Source of the DNA: Steinernema hermaphroditum
Taxonomy: Eukaryota > Nematoda > Chromadorea > Rhabditida > Steinernematidae
Direction of reading: 5' to 3'
DNA: 64,000 bases
NCBI GenBank assembly: GCA_030435675.1
Contig: CM059625.1
Coordinates: 3,534,001 to 3,598,000, forward strand
The translations under genes were made by a program, and so were the position numbers. Of this stretch, positions 43,020-54,515 are shown in pieces; position 1 is the stretch's first letter; the number at the start of each line of letters is the position of its first letter. Under the pieces are notes generated by a model. The model was not told where the DNA came from. It made no database searches and was given only the letters and a program-made list of their open reading frames with translations.

Positions 43020-44490
43020 CTATATCTCTTATATATGTTCTCTACTTTCCGGTCTACTTGAGAGGGGCGACTGTTACATACTCAAAAATTAATAGCCGTT
43101 GTGCTCTCCAGATCTTTTTCTATATCCTTTACTCTCTTTTTTTCTTTCTGCTAAGCGTCCGTGGCCTGGCTTGTGGGTTTTGTGTTTAACAACGGAAGCC
43201 GGCACTAGTTTAGTTTCCGATCCCCGACACCGTGCGTGGGCCTTTGGTCGCCAACGCGCGCCAATCAGGGGTTTCGTGACGGGACATCTCAACTAGCGGT
43301 CCATCAGATGGTCCACAGTCAGCGGATTCAACTGTCCGTAAAGTGCAGATCTTTCATAATTTTTGAGCGGGAAGAGATATCTTGAATGAGCTGCGTTCTC
43401 ATGCATCTGATCAGCACCGTTCAGAGCCCAAAATACTTATGTTGTCATAACGGTAAAGTCGAAATAGAGTGAGTTAAGACGGTCGTTGTCATATGGTCGC
43501 TTTTTAAATCAGGAAAATGTCAGGAAAAGTATGTTATGCAAATTGGTTTGTGTACTTCGTTCACCATTCAAATTCATACAGCTGTATGTGCACTTTGTGG
43601 TTCTTGTGTCAGCGAGTCAAAACAAGGCTCACATTCCATACATCATTCTTTCGTTACACTACTACCTACAGACTTCTTTTCTTGTCCAGTCAGTCGTCCA
43701 GCTCGTCGTGAACAAAAGCACTTTTACTGATGATCATACTTCAACACCAATACAACGGAACAGTCGCTTTTGTAAAGTTCAATAAAAGCGACATGCGTCG
43801 TTGAACCAATGCCCCCCGATGGATCAGTTCGATTTTAACTATTTAATTAACTCAAAGTGATCTAACCCCCTATTTTTGGTGTTCGACAAAACAACACTTT
43901 GTACTGGCCATCCAGTTCTTAATCAGTAATGAAATCTGCCCAGATCGGTATTCGGTGGACATCGGAGCTATCTCAACTGTCAACAACATCATGAACTTCT
44001 TGTTTCGGGCTTTAATGCATATGAAAATTCTTTGTTTTATACAACCATTCATTGTACGACGACTAATATTTGGTTCTTTGCGGCATACTCGATGCCACCG
44101 AGGAGCCTGATAATGTTGATCTGACAGAAAATCGATATGTTCTCTGTATTTTTTATTTGCCAAATTGTTTGTGCAACGTGTTGAGCCCTTTTACTTTAAT
44201 TGTTTAGCCTTCGTTCAAGTAATGAGCAGAACGACCGAAAAGGTCGAATCGTAACAAAGGCACAAAGAGTCAGCAGTTATACTTGGATTTAATTTGAAGA
44301 AAGTTTGCGCTTGCAGATGATGCCTTTGTGTCGTATTTTGCGATCGGCTGTGCTCCAAAACATATGTAATATGAGCACAAAATCATCATTTCTAAAAGCT
44401 ACCATAGTCTATTATTGCTCTTTATTGTTAATCTGAACGTTTCCGTTCTAGTGTGCAGAAATTTTCCGTGAAAATACGACTCTTGAATAG
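43020..44490. other. Intergenic; contains a short third copy of the hairpin repeat
   Basis: At 43735-43830 a diverged copy of the hairpin repeat is visible (TTCAATAAAAGCGACATGCG, then AATGCCCCCCGATGG) but its second stem arm is lost. Nothing else is supported. Confidence 0.45.
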
Positions 44491-44491
44491 G

Positions 44492-44810
44492 GAGCAGTAT
44501 GAGGGATCATCGCAAAGATGGACTGGAAACAAAGGCACGTCTATCCCTTTCACTTTCTTCGTAACAAAGAAAGAGGCAGCAGAAGAAACAACGCCCACAT
44601 CCGTTCAAAGGTTAGCAGGACTTACATCAAAAAGGGATTCGTGACGTCACTAGATACAATAAAGTTAATCTGTCCTTAGCAACTGAAAGAGGTCATTCTG
44701 GCATTAATCTTATGAGCCACATATGTATGACTGCTATCATCAGTATGAGGAATCATCTCAAAGATGGACTGGAAACAAAGGCACGTTTATCCCTTTCACT
44801 TTCCTCGTCT
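44492..44810 (+). repeat. Direct duplication of about 75 bp
   Basis: 44492-44567 and 44735-44809 share about 90 percent of bases. Both are open and encode QYE(G/E)SSQRWTGNKGT and then IPFTF. The spacing is 243 bp. Could be two repeat units of an unrecognised gene or a simple duplication. Confidence 0.5.
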
Positions 44811-46420
44811 CCATCTTCCATGAGAGTTACTGCCTTAGATCGTGTTTAGACACTTGGAAGATCATCGTGATGTGTATCTCACACTTTTGGCTCGCGATAA
44901 AAAGTAGAATATGTAGCAAGACATCCCGGCAGAAGCATTCTATTTAACTTTCCTTGTAGTAGCCTGCTTTAGTTGATATTAGGTTATGTACGTACCCAAC
45001 TGTGGAATGAAGATACCGAATCTGAAAGGCTTGTCGGCCAATACAGAATTCCTACTGTAGTCTTTTGAATGTGATGTCGGAAACGGCTTAATGAAAACAC
45101 CTTAATATAATAGAGGTGTAGGGGTATGACCTGTTATTAACCTATTCCTTAGCAATGAGCATACTTAGATCACAGTTGATTACATTACATAAGTTGTCTG
45201 GATACTGCTTTCTTTATTTTGTCCCGTTGATTCGATTTGGTCTTCAAGGAAGTCGGCAGGTTCCACAGTTAAAATGCCACTGAAAGTATGAGGTCGGTTC
45301 AATGTACTCTATTTTGTTAGGTCACTCGTACGTAAATTTGAATTGGACTTGCACTTAACATCACAATCTATTGAACTCAGAATCTAAATATTTCAGTGGG
45401 TATAAACCATATGGACTATTAGCGATACACCCTTTAAAGGGCAGGTGAAATTTTGCAGATGATGAAAGCTGGCTGTGTTGTCGTGTTACGGTAACAATGG
45501 AAAGGTTTTTCGCCTCCACTTTGTATACTTTTCATTCAGTCTTTAGTTTAATCATCCTAACTGTCTTTGTTAAAACCGAAATGACTCAATGCACGCTGGA
45601 TTTTATTATACATTGTGGTTTCTGATACCGGTAGTGCGTCAGCTGACAGCACATTTCCCCCTTCTTTTGTCTTAATTCATTCAATGGTATATCAAATTAT
45701 TTCCTTATTAAACCTTTTAGTCCCGTTCCTTCTATTAATGGCGAAAGTACGCCTTTTAAATAGACCATTTGGTCGCCCGCACTGCTTGAATATTAAACGC
45801 TCGTTTTAGCACGTCAGTGAACGATAGTGAACGTCTTGTCAATCCGTCACTTCCTTTCCGATTTCTCGCCTTTGTTGCTTGAAACATGCCGATTCCTCCA
45901 TTGTTTTTGCCTCTTTCTTCGCTGTACCAAATAGATGAGGAAGGAATTTGAAGCTCCGCTAACAAAACGGCTCTCGCACATTCACAGTCAGCGCCCGCTT
46001 CGTATTGTCGTTTTAGGGGCAACGCCATTTTGGGGCTGTCTTGTTTGGTTTTAGCTGTTGTTGTGCGTCGGCGTTCAACGATGCTTGAATGGCACAACAA
46101 GAAAGCCAAACAGTCGCGCGGCTCTCGACGTTGATAGATACCCTCGCGAGCAGTCAATGGTCAGGATCAGCCTTTTCGGCGGGTGCGAATAACCTGTTTA
46201 AAGTGTGGTGAGACGAGTGTGCGCGCGAGATCAGTGGATGTTTTCTTCGGCTCTCATTCGCTCAACGTGTGCTTATCACTTTTTGCTCTCATTGATTGCT
46301 GCGCGCAGCGACATGTCGGCATGATTACTCACTATCGGTCGCGTGCACCGACGAGACGTTCTGAAAATGTCGGCAGACGTATTCGTTTTTTTTTATAAAT
46401 CTGCGAATGTTTTAGTCAAT
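44811..46420. other. Intergenic
   Basis: No gene supported. A minus-strand frame of 133 codons at 46157-45756 has no motif. The region just before 46421 is the probable promoter of the TMEM144-like gene. Confidence 0.45.
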
Positions 46421-48361
46421 ATGGTCAACATGACCACTACGATGAGCCCAGCTGATGATGTGGGTCTTATTACGACTCCGGCTGTTGGCTACATAGCTAC
46501 TTTGATCTCCTGTTGCGCTTTTGGGTTCATGTTCGCGCCGTTGAGGAAGTTCGACTGCAGAGACGGTGAGCTCTTTGTCGTTCAAAAGGTACAATAAAAT
46601 TCATTAGAATAAAGGAAATTTAAGGGCGTTATTGCGATGAACATGTAGTGAAAGCTTCAGTTCACACTTCCGAGATAACCTTTGCTCGTCATATAGTCTT
46701 TTAAATGACACCCCATCATTATCCTCGTTGAAATCTGACGCAGATAGGAAGGGTTATAGCCCCACTTCATTAAATGACCATTAAGATAACGTTCATGTGA
46801 TTTTTTGAAAGTTTATCGATTTGTTTACATTGACTGGGTCGTTGGAGATGCTATCACAGTGTTGGCAGAAGACAACTAGTCACCAAAAACTGTTCCTGGC
46901 TTCCGCGAGTGTTTTTTCAATAAGTTGCATTAACTGTCAATAACAGAATAACGATCAGTCCCATCGATTTCGTGCAAGGTAGAATTAGCATATGAAATGC
47001 GAATTGTAATAAGAGCTAGTATCCAATTGAAAAAAAAAGAGAAAAAAGACCATAATGTAAAGCTAGGTTGAGAGTGAGATGTCCAATGAGTAACCGTCAG
47101 ATAGACATGTTGTGTCATTAACTTTCAAGCATCGGTGGTTCAGTGGTAGAATGCTCGCCTGCCACGCGGGCGGCCCGGGTTCGATTCCCGGCCGATGCAA
47201 ATTTTTTTCTTCCTTTTTGATCTCAAGGAACACCTTTTTTTCATTACAACAAAGCACGATGATATTGTTTACCCTTATTTTAGGCTTTTTCGTCCAATGG
47301 GTGGAATGCGCCGTCGTTTTTATGTTTGGATTCGTCATTAATGCAATTCGTGAATTTCCCAAGTTTAACCTTGTCGCTTGCATAGGAGGATTCCTGTATG
47401 CGACAGGTAATAAAGCCAAAAAAAGTGTACGCCATGACGCGCGGTTCTATAGGTAACGTTGCTTCCGTACCAATCGTTGATGCTATCGGCATTGGACTTG
47501 GTATGCTCATCTGGGGATCCATCCAAGTCACTGTAGGATGGTGTGTTGCTCGATTCGGGCTGTTCGGAACAACGGCTCAGGATGTGCACAATAACGCTAT
47601 GAACATCGCTGGACTCATGCTTACTCTTGTTAGGTAAATTACGCCGAAATGACCGTAGAAAAACGTGTAGGCTTTTAGTGGAGCCATGTTTGTCTTTGTT
47701 AAGCATGATTCGAAAAATAAGGACGAAGTAAAACCGGTCGAAGGAGCTGCAGCGGTTCCGGTTGAACGCGAGGGTTTCATCACAAAGAAGAAAGCGTTGT
47801 AAGTGACTTTTCGATTAGTAAAATAGTCAAACAGTACAAGACCTCAGCAGTAACATTTAGCTTCCTTGGGTTGGCTGTCTTCCTGGGCATCTTTCACGGT
47901 CTCATGCTCACACCGCTCGAGTACATTCAGAAGAACGACCCACACGCTTCGAGCAACGTTCTCGACTATGTCTTCTCCTATTTTTCATCGGTTTTCTTCT
48001 TCTCCACTGTCTATTTCGTCGCTTACTGTATTGTCAAAAAGAACCGTCCATACGCCCGCCCCGAACTTATCCTCCCCTCCGTCGGATACGGTGTTCTCTG
48101 GAGCATCGGCATGACGCTGTTTTTTATTTCCAACCATGCTCTACTCCAAGTGGTCAGCTTTCCAATTACCACCAGGGTAGGTTTGAATATGGCGAAAAAG
48201 AGTGCGTATGTCTTTAGCTCCCTGCCATCATAGGAGCTCTGACAGACGTCTTCCTCTACAGAACCATCAAGGGATCAAGAAATCTTTTGATACTTACACT
48301 TGCCATCGCGATCGGTGTGACCGGTGTCGTGCTGGTGGCGTTGTCGAATCAGCAGTTGTAG
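46421..48361 (+). CDS. TMEM144-like multi-pass membrane protein (DMT superfamily)
   Basis: Six exons: 46421-46565, 47284-47406, 47453-47633, 47679-47798, 47861-48176 and 48218-48361; 342 residues, all phases consistent. The ATG lies 6 bp after a TTTTAG acceptor, so it is probably trans-spliced. About ten hydrophobic segments fit the drug/metabolite-transporter fold. Family marks: GFMFAPLRKFDCRDGFFVQW across the first splice, then ECAVVFMFGF, IGIGLGMLIWGSIQVTVGW, LGIFHGLMLTP, VGYGVLWSIGM and SFPIT, ending with ALTDVFLYRTIKG and a final span. Human TMEM144 has about the same length and is a putative carbohydrate transporter; substrate here unknown. The large first intron contains a tRNA-Gly gene. 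Intact. Confidence 0.87.
47129..47199 (+). tRNA. tRNA-Gly (anticodon GCC)
   Basis: 71 nt with a seven-base-pair acceptor stem GCATCGG/CCGATGC, A box TGGTTCAGTGG, anticodon loop reading TGCCA, B box GGTTCGATTCC and discriminator A. No intron. It lies inside intron 1 of the TMEM144-like gene on the same strand, followed by a T-run within 10 bases that would end pol III transcription. Confidence 0.96.
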
Positions 48362-48651
48362 GAGGGGCGAAGAAAAGATCAACTTGCATAATTAAGTATT
48401 ACCGTAATATAAAACGGTGACAATAAAGCAGATCCATCTATGAACCACGTTACTTCGTCGTAAAAAATGCAAATTTGAGGTATTCCTCTACGTCAGGGTG
48501 GGCGCACCGTTGTTGAATGTCGGGGGAGGGGTGGGGGTACAAGCTCAAAGCACCTGCCCGTCAGGGAAATCGTGGTGGATCCACGCGCTATTAGGGCTGC
48601 ACCTACTTGTGGGCCATCTCAGGCCCTTTTGTCAAATTCCTGTAATGACCA
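48362..48651. other. Short intergenic stretch
   Basis: Between the convergent TMEM144-like (+) and NOM1-like (-) genes; includes AATAAA at about 48422 for the former. Confidence 0.5.
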
Positions 48652-51600
48652 TCACGTGCATCTTGTAGAGAATGAAATTTTACTATGACTTTGCCCGACA
48701 ACCTTCAACGTGAACACAATTGGTTTCGGATACTCCGCGTCCGTCAGCCCAACTTCAACACAATCGCTTCTTCTCGAATCAGCGATGAAGTACGCGAGAT
48801 TCGATCGCTGCTTCAGTTTGAAGTCACTTAATTCGCACATTCTGTCCCAGATGGCGTATTGTACAGTAGTCTAAAAGATATCATCTTATAAGACACAATG
48901 CTTGAATTACGGCAGTATACCTTAAAACGTTTGTGGTAATTGCAGAACTGATCAACAAGCGAACAATAGAACGGATTGTATGAAGATTCCCGCATAAGAC
49001 ACATGATGCTGATATGAATAATTTCGCGTTCTTGCTGGTCTTTAAGGGACAACTTCAAAAGACGTTTGAAGGCGTCGTTGTCATCCTAAAACGATGTTCG
49101 GCATAAGTTTGCAATAACAAGAGAAATAAGATTTAATTTTGAGCTCTAGCAACTCACCGAAGCACTCATCATCGTGCAGAAGATGATCTTTCTCAGCTCC
49201 GTATTCATCTTTGCCTTCTTGGAGAGCGCTACGAGCGAAGCATCAAACTGTTGCTCGGCAGAAAGATTCGCATGTGTGGAGGCACCCTCTAGCCCGAGCG
49301 CATTACTTCCACCCACTGGGCATCCAAGAGGAACCGACCACCTACCAGCTACCACGCTCTTCGATGTGGAGAACATCATCCACCGACATATCCAGCTCGC
49401 CTTCCTTCTTCTAAAAGGAGTCATATTTGCGGACAAATCTGCGTATCTTACTTTTGATTAGCCCACGATAAAGTTTCAAGAAGTGTTCAAGTTGCGCAAC
49501 ATCCAATTAGGTTAATTAGGTTTGTTTAGGATATTGCAGTACTTAATCGACAAAATCTCTTCTACGAAGAACTTCACTCTTTTTCTAAATACGTTCACGT
49601 AAGAAAAGGCTGTATCCGATGCGCTACATACCCTCTATTCCCCAGATCGGTCAGTCTGCTCAAGTCAATTTGCAGATTCTCGATAAACTGCTCAAGAGAA
49701 GCGGAGTCGCGCTTTTTAAATGAAGCACCGGCATCTGAAATGGATTGTCGTCATTCGTAACTGAACTTCCAACAACGAACTTAAGGCCCATTCATACTTT
49801 TGTTCCGCGCGCGGGGAACAAAAATGCCGTCGAACGCGCGGAATACCGATTTGTTCCGCGCGCGCGGAATATTCCCCGCGCGGGGAACAAATTTCCGTTC
49901 ATACTCGGCGCAAAAGTATGAACACCCATTTGTTCCGCGCGCGCGGAACAACTTTCTACCGTAGGATTTTCTTGACGCCTCAGGTGTTTCGTGCTGTGTA
50001 TTTCTTCGCGCTTGTTCGGAATTGCAGAAATGGTTGTTTTTGGCTGGCCTACGGCCATGGTCACGTATACTTGCATCCACGCTGTCTTGAGCACATGAAA
50101 TGCGAGTTATCAGGAATGCTCGTCCTGTTTCTATTCAGATACAGGTATTCAGATCTGTTCGGTCGAGCAGGGCAAGATGCTCGTGCTGATCTGGTCGGTT
50201 TTGTGATTTGACATATTTCGAACAATCGAGATGTGTTTCAAACTATTCCCTACACAGCGTAGGGCTTCGTTTTGCGCATAAAATGGGTTTCTCTGACCAA
50301 TTACTGTGTTTTCACATGACCATTTCGGCATATTTCACTAGTTTTCGATCGTTTTTCGCATGTTTTCCCGATCGAGTCAGCGTTGAGGACTGCGCGACTG
50401 ATTTAAAATGAGAATACCACCTTACCAATCGAATTCAGTCCGGCCAAGGCCGGAATTCGATTGCCGGACAAAAAGCCGGACTGAAATTTGCATTCGTTTC
50501 CGATCTATATGCAAGAAAAACACCATGGCCGCCCAGTTGATCAAGAAGCGCTGGAAACTGAAGCTCTGTTTGCGCTAGAATATCCACGAAACTGCGTCGG
50601 ACTTTGATATGAGCATTCTAACGCAAAGAATACGTTTCTCTGGAGCATTTGGAGCGAAGAAGAGTTCGGAACATCCGAATAATCACACTTGTCAGGCAGA
50701 CCATGGGTGGCAACGGAAATAACCAACACCGGCTGACAATTTAACACACGCTCCAGAGGGGCGCATTCTTTGCGCTAGAATGAGTACAGCAAAATTCTGC
50801 GCAGTTCCATCCAGATTGGGGTTTGGTTCCAACCCGAGTTTCAACGTTTTCGCATACAGAGCTTCATTTAGCAGCGCTTCTTGATGAGCTGGGCGTTTCG
50901 GCTTGTTATCAACCCGCATAGATCTGAAAGTAACACAAATGAGTCATCATTGATGAGTTTTCCTAGCTTACCATCGAATTCAGTCCGGCCAACGTGGGAT
51001 TCTCGTTCTAAATCAGACGCGAAATCCTCAACGCTGACTCGACCAGAGAACAACACGCGGAAATGATTGAACACTATTGAAAAAGCCAACTGAGTCCATG
51101 TGGAACACAGTACTCGCACCAGCTACGAGCAAATGCATCGAAAACTGCTCAAAACTCTACACACAGGCTCAAAGTTCATGAAAACGGATCACTCCGTGCG
51201 CAGACCTGATCAAAACGGCCAAAATCCCTGTAAGACCACACATTTGTTCCGCGGAACATCGAAAAATTCCATGGCAGACCATGGAACAAGAAAAATGATC
51301 CGCGGAACAAAAATCGCGGCGGGTGGTGTCGGTGTTCCGCGGAACAAAGTATGAACACCCGCGGAACATTTTTCGTGTTCCGTGCGCGCGGAATATTCCG
51401 CGGAACACGATTTACAATGGATTTGTTCCGCGCGCGCGGAATATTCCGCCGAGTATGAACAGGCCTTTACAAGATAGAGCCAGTAAAATCAAAGTTAGGT
51501 TGCGGGCAGTGACGTTTTCCTTCAAAATGTCCATGATTTCGATAACCATTTTTCCTTTGATGACCTGGAATAGATCAAACTGTTAAAAAACTGTTGGACA

Positions 51601-51912
51601 ACTATGAATTAACCATAAAATTGTACATGTGACAAAGAACGATCATTTGGTTTTCTAGCGATTTATCATCGACTTGTTCCACTCCAGATCTGATTGCTTC
51701 GACTAACTTCGTGACAAACATTTCAACAAAGTGACACGCTGAAAAATACGTTATGTGAACATTAACTCCAACATGAAAACTAACTCATGGACCAGGAGAA
51801 CGGCCAAGATCGTGCTGACATTGATCAGTGATGCGCGGATGTACGGCGTCATTGTCGTCGCCGATTGCTTGACGTAGGCGGATAGGCCGCCGTACCACAC
51901 TTTGTAAACGGA
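48652..51912 (-). pseudogene. NOM1/SGD1-like gene (MIF4G-MA3), 5' truncated and decaying
   Basis: Minus-strand exons: 51912-51785, 51738-51614, 51564-51471, 49734-49632, 49584-49543, about 49410-49158, 49085-48921 and 48870-48652. They encode the MIF4G part (SATTMTPYIRASLINVSTIL, CHFVEMFVTKLV, MIVLCHMYNFM), a link (RVKFFVEEILSIK) and the MA3 part (AKMNTELRKIIFCTMM, LKDQQEREIIHISIMCL, NPFYCSLVDQFC), as in NOM1, a nucleolar ribosome-biogenesis factor. Signs of decay: no N-terminal exons (the sequence upstream of 51925 is a fragment of the duplicated array), exon 1 and exon 2 do not join in frame, the expected WWxVGSxW-type segment at about 49350 is found only in another frame with an in-frame TAG, and the C-terminus diverges after FTLKVV. 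A 1.7-kb Harbinger-like element sits in the third intron. It may still be transcribed. Confidence 0.75.
49784..51466. mobile_element. PIF/Harbinger-like non-autonomous element with TTA duplication
   Basis: 1683 bp, flanked by TTA on both sides (49781-49783, 51467-51469). Termini are AGGCCCATTCATAC at the left and the complement of AGGCCTGTTCATAC at the right. Both ends carry GC-rich palindromes (TTGTTCCGCGCGCG type) in several copies, and the inner part has its own inverted stretches (about 50370-50450 and 50960-51040). A TWA duplication with GGCC-type ends points to PIF/Harbinger. No transposase frame is visible. It lies in the third intron of the NOM1-like gene. Confidence 0.8.
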
Positions 51913-51924
51913 CTGAAAAGAGCT

Positions 51925-52030
51925 GTTCGAGGTAAAATAGGTTCGCACAGTTTGCAGGCAAAGCGGCACTCCTATCCGGCCGGAAGACGATGCAGATGGC
52001 GACCCATAAACCTGAAATAAGAAAAAAATT
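51925..52030 (-). pseudogene. NDUFS8-like exon, truncated copy 4
   Basis: Minus strand 52015-51930 carries the NDUFS8-like exon with its acceptor but breaks off after the third cysteine codon, where it is joined to the intron before the first visible NOM1-like exon. It carries more substitutions than the other copies. Confidence 0.6.
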
Positions 52031-52097
52031 ACACCATATCCGGTAAACTTTCACTCCATCACGATCACTTATCACAATTTACACAATTTATTGCATA

Positions 52098-52367
52098 TCA
52101 CACACTTTCTTCTGCGATAGGACTGAGCACTGGATAAAATTTCATCATTTCTTGGAGGCGGTAGACGCCTGCGGTAGGCCGGCCGAGAGAGTCCTTGAGA
52201 ACGGCGAACGAGAGGCGGCCACGGTCGAGATCATTTGGAGGTGGTGAGGGCGGCCGTACACTACCAGGCGCTTGCTCAAATAGAAGACGCATCCCGTCAA
52301 CAGTCTTCGTGGAGTTGGGAGAGGGCGTTGAACCGGTCATCAGGCTGCCACTCATTGAAATGATCAT
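52098..52367 (-). CDS. 89-residue unknown protein, copy C
   Basis: Intact minus-strand frame very close to copy A, with scattered substitutions such as DGM for DEV and ending IAEESV. It again lies about 80 bp upstream of the NDUFS8-like exon. Function unknown. Confidence 0.55.
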   Translation of the reverse strand: MIISMSGSLMTGSTPSPNSTKTVDGMRLLFEQAPGSVRPPSPPPNDLDRGRLSFAVLKDSLGRPTAGVYRLQEMMKFYPVLSPIAEESV

Positions 52368-52379
52368 TCGAACAGGCTG

Positions 52380-52575
52380 ACGCCGTTAAATAGCGATTTT
52401 CAGACAGTTCCTGTCTGGTTTTACTTTCGTGTCTGATTTTCGTCTAGTTGTCTACATTGCATGCGTCGACCAAAAAGGAGTGTTTTACTGCTCATTTTGC
52501 TATCCTCACTTAGTACAAAGGTGCCATAAGTGCACTTTTAGCGTAGTTCAAAACATTGAGGGAAATGGGCTTAAA
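52380..52575 (-). repeat. Block shared with 39.5 and 41.3 kb
   Basis: Near-identical to 39510-39705 and 41325-41520. It ends abruptly at 'gcttaaagca' and continues as the fragment shared with 31.8 kb. Confidence 0.6.
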
Positions 52576-52689
52576 GCACAAGAGGGAGAAAAGTCAGCAG
52601 CAGAAGCACGCGTTTTCGCAAATGCAGGTTCACGAGAATACGTAACAACGGCTCCGATTTGATGAAGCGCCAGTGTCTGTCGCCAACGC

Positions 52690-53300
52690 GGGATCCTCTT
52701 TGCCCGGGACTTCCAAACACATACGGTGATACAACCACCACTATAACAATAAAAAGTTTCAACACCGGACAGAATACAGAAATAGATCCGCGACGAGCGA
52801 TACAAAAAAAGCCGAGCTGGTAACAACAATTTACCTCAGCCAACGGCAACAACAATAATGGACAACACAAATACAGATATTGGACAACATGATCCAAAAA
52901 CAACAAGTCCGCTAGGGCACACACCACAACACTCGACCGATCACTGGAAGTCCACTCTCGAACTCTGCTGCTCTCGCTGCTTGCAGCCCGGAGTCTTGTC
53001 TAGATGATGTTCCAGAACATTCTGTCATGTAGAGACGTTGTTCCGCACGTAGACGTCTACTTCAGAATTGGCGCGGGATTCAAATCCCGCTGAATTACGT
53101 GAAATCCCGGACGAGCTGAAAGGACGCTACCGCTTGTCGCGACATTCCCCACTCACAAACAGAATTGGACAGGATAAGTGATGTGATATGTAGAGGTACT
53201 GGCGGTCGTGGCAGCCTTTGCCGCGACAAAGAAAGGGAAGTCTACGAAGCAGGGAGAATTCTCCTAGCGCGTTGGGGCTTCGTGTCAACACGCCGACGTT
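52690..53300. other. Unique insert, possibly retroelement-derived
   Basis: This stretch is present only in the 52-54 kb copy of the array. It has an AAC/AAT-rich part (52830-52900), a B-box-like GGGATTCAAATCCC palindrome at 53072-53085 and no coding potential. It might be a long terminal repeat or another short element, but I could not define ends. Confidence 0.3.
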
Positions 53301-53340
53301 TGGCACTAGATGACGAACGAGAGGCGTTTTTCTGGAGCGG

Positions 53341-54473
53341 CTATCGACGATAGCCACGACTGGATGGAGATTTAGAACGAGAGCGATGCCTAAAAATGGC
53401 AAAGTTACAAGCATAAATATTTTTGATCTGAAACCAACCGCTTATAAAAATCACGATCATGTCAATCGTAGTGGCGAGGGTCCCGCTTGTCAGAACGATC
53501 ACGTGGGCTTCGATCGTAACGGTCATAATCGTTGCGAATTCGACGGCGTTCCTGCTTGTGATGCCGACGACAGTCAGAACGACTTCCAGAGCTGCGTGGG
53601 CGTTGGTCCCGAGACGTCCGCTCGGTATCCGACTCATCACACGAGCAAATCTGATCCTCACCTACACTATGGGAGCAGGAACAGCTGAAACATAATCACT
53701 AAATTAGAAACAACATACCAGCAAGCCGAACTTACGGACTTGACGCGCGTGAAGCATTATTCGCTTCAGCAACCTTCTTCGTTAAGCTCATTTTAAGCGA
53801 TTCGAACTCATTGTCCGATTCAAAATCATATTTTCCCAGATCATCGTCACCGCTTTCATGCTCTTCTTCATATTTGTGAGCCTTGCGGTCAAATTCATCT
53901 TCACCATCACTGTATTCGGATTCCATTACGCCGCTTGATCTCTTGATACCCTTCTTCTTACGGCCGAACTCGTCATGTGCGTTTCGCGGCATATATTCAA
54001 CATCTTGACGATTCATGTAACCGCCGCCGTAGCCTGTTCGGGCCTCACAGCAGGCAAATCTCTGTGCTTTGCAGACGTTGCAAGTCTTTCGACGTGCCCA
54101 ATTCACATTGTTACACCTAGCAACAGAAAGAAACATATGAATGTGAGCAGCTGATCGACGTACTCCATGCACACCCCAATCGTATGGAGAAAAAAATCCC
54201 TTCGATTGTTCTGCAGCATCCGGACCGATTCGGTTGACAGCATAAAGCTTCACACGCGGCTTTTCTAAAAAAGAAAAAATGAAGAGCACAACAAATGATG
54301 GACAAACCTTTTCCACAACTTCTGCATGATGTGTACGATTCTCCGTTGATAAATGCACATTTGGAATCAACGCATACCCATTCGTCTTCTTTGACAGCAC
54401 GACGAGAAGCGGCTCCAGCCGATAAACTAGCGCCATCTTCAGAAGGCATTGTGCTCTGGAGAGCAGCGGTCAA
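53341..54473 (-). CDS. ZRANB2-like RanBP2 zinc-finger / RS-domain protein, best copy
   Basis: Minus strand from the ATG at 54473: exon 1 with a canonical RanBP2 finger (W-x-C-x4-C, SYTSCRSCGK), exon 2 in frame (KPRVKLYAVNRIG, EQSKGFFSPYDWG), exon 3 with the NNVNWARRKTCNVCKAQR finger half, RTGYGGG, VEYMPR, DEFGRKKKGIKR and a long acidic stretch, then RD/RS-rich exons ending [13 protein letters not shown] at 53341. ZRANB2 is a nuclear regulator of alternative splicing whose fingers bind single-stranded RNA. Oddities: the second finger lacks a clear first cysteine pair at the exon 2/3 junction, and an in-frame TGA in the RD-rich exon (HYD-stop-HDRD) would end the protein about 30 residues early. 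Since that exon codes only a low-complexity tail, the protein may still work. This is the copy from which the others could derive. Confidence 0.65.
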
Positions 54474-54515
54474 ACAGCTGATTCGTTGACCTGAAAAGAA
54501 CAGTTTATTTTGAAA

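Noticed and set aside
52690..53300. Solo LTR of a retrotransposon
   Set aside because: Suggestive composition, but no TG...CA ends with a target duplication could be fixed, so it is left as unassigned insert.
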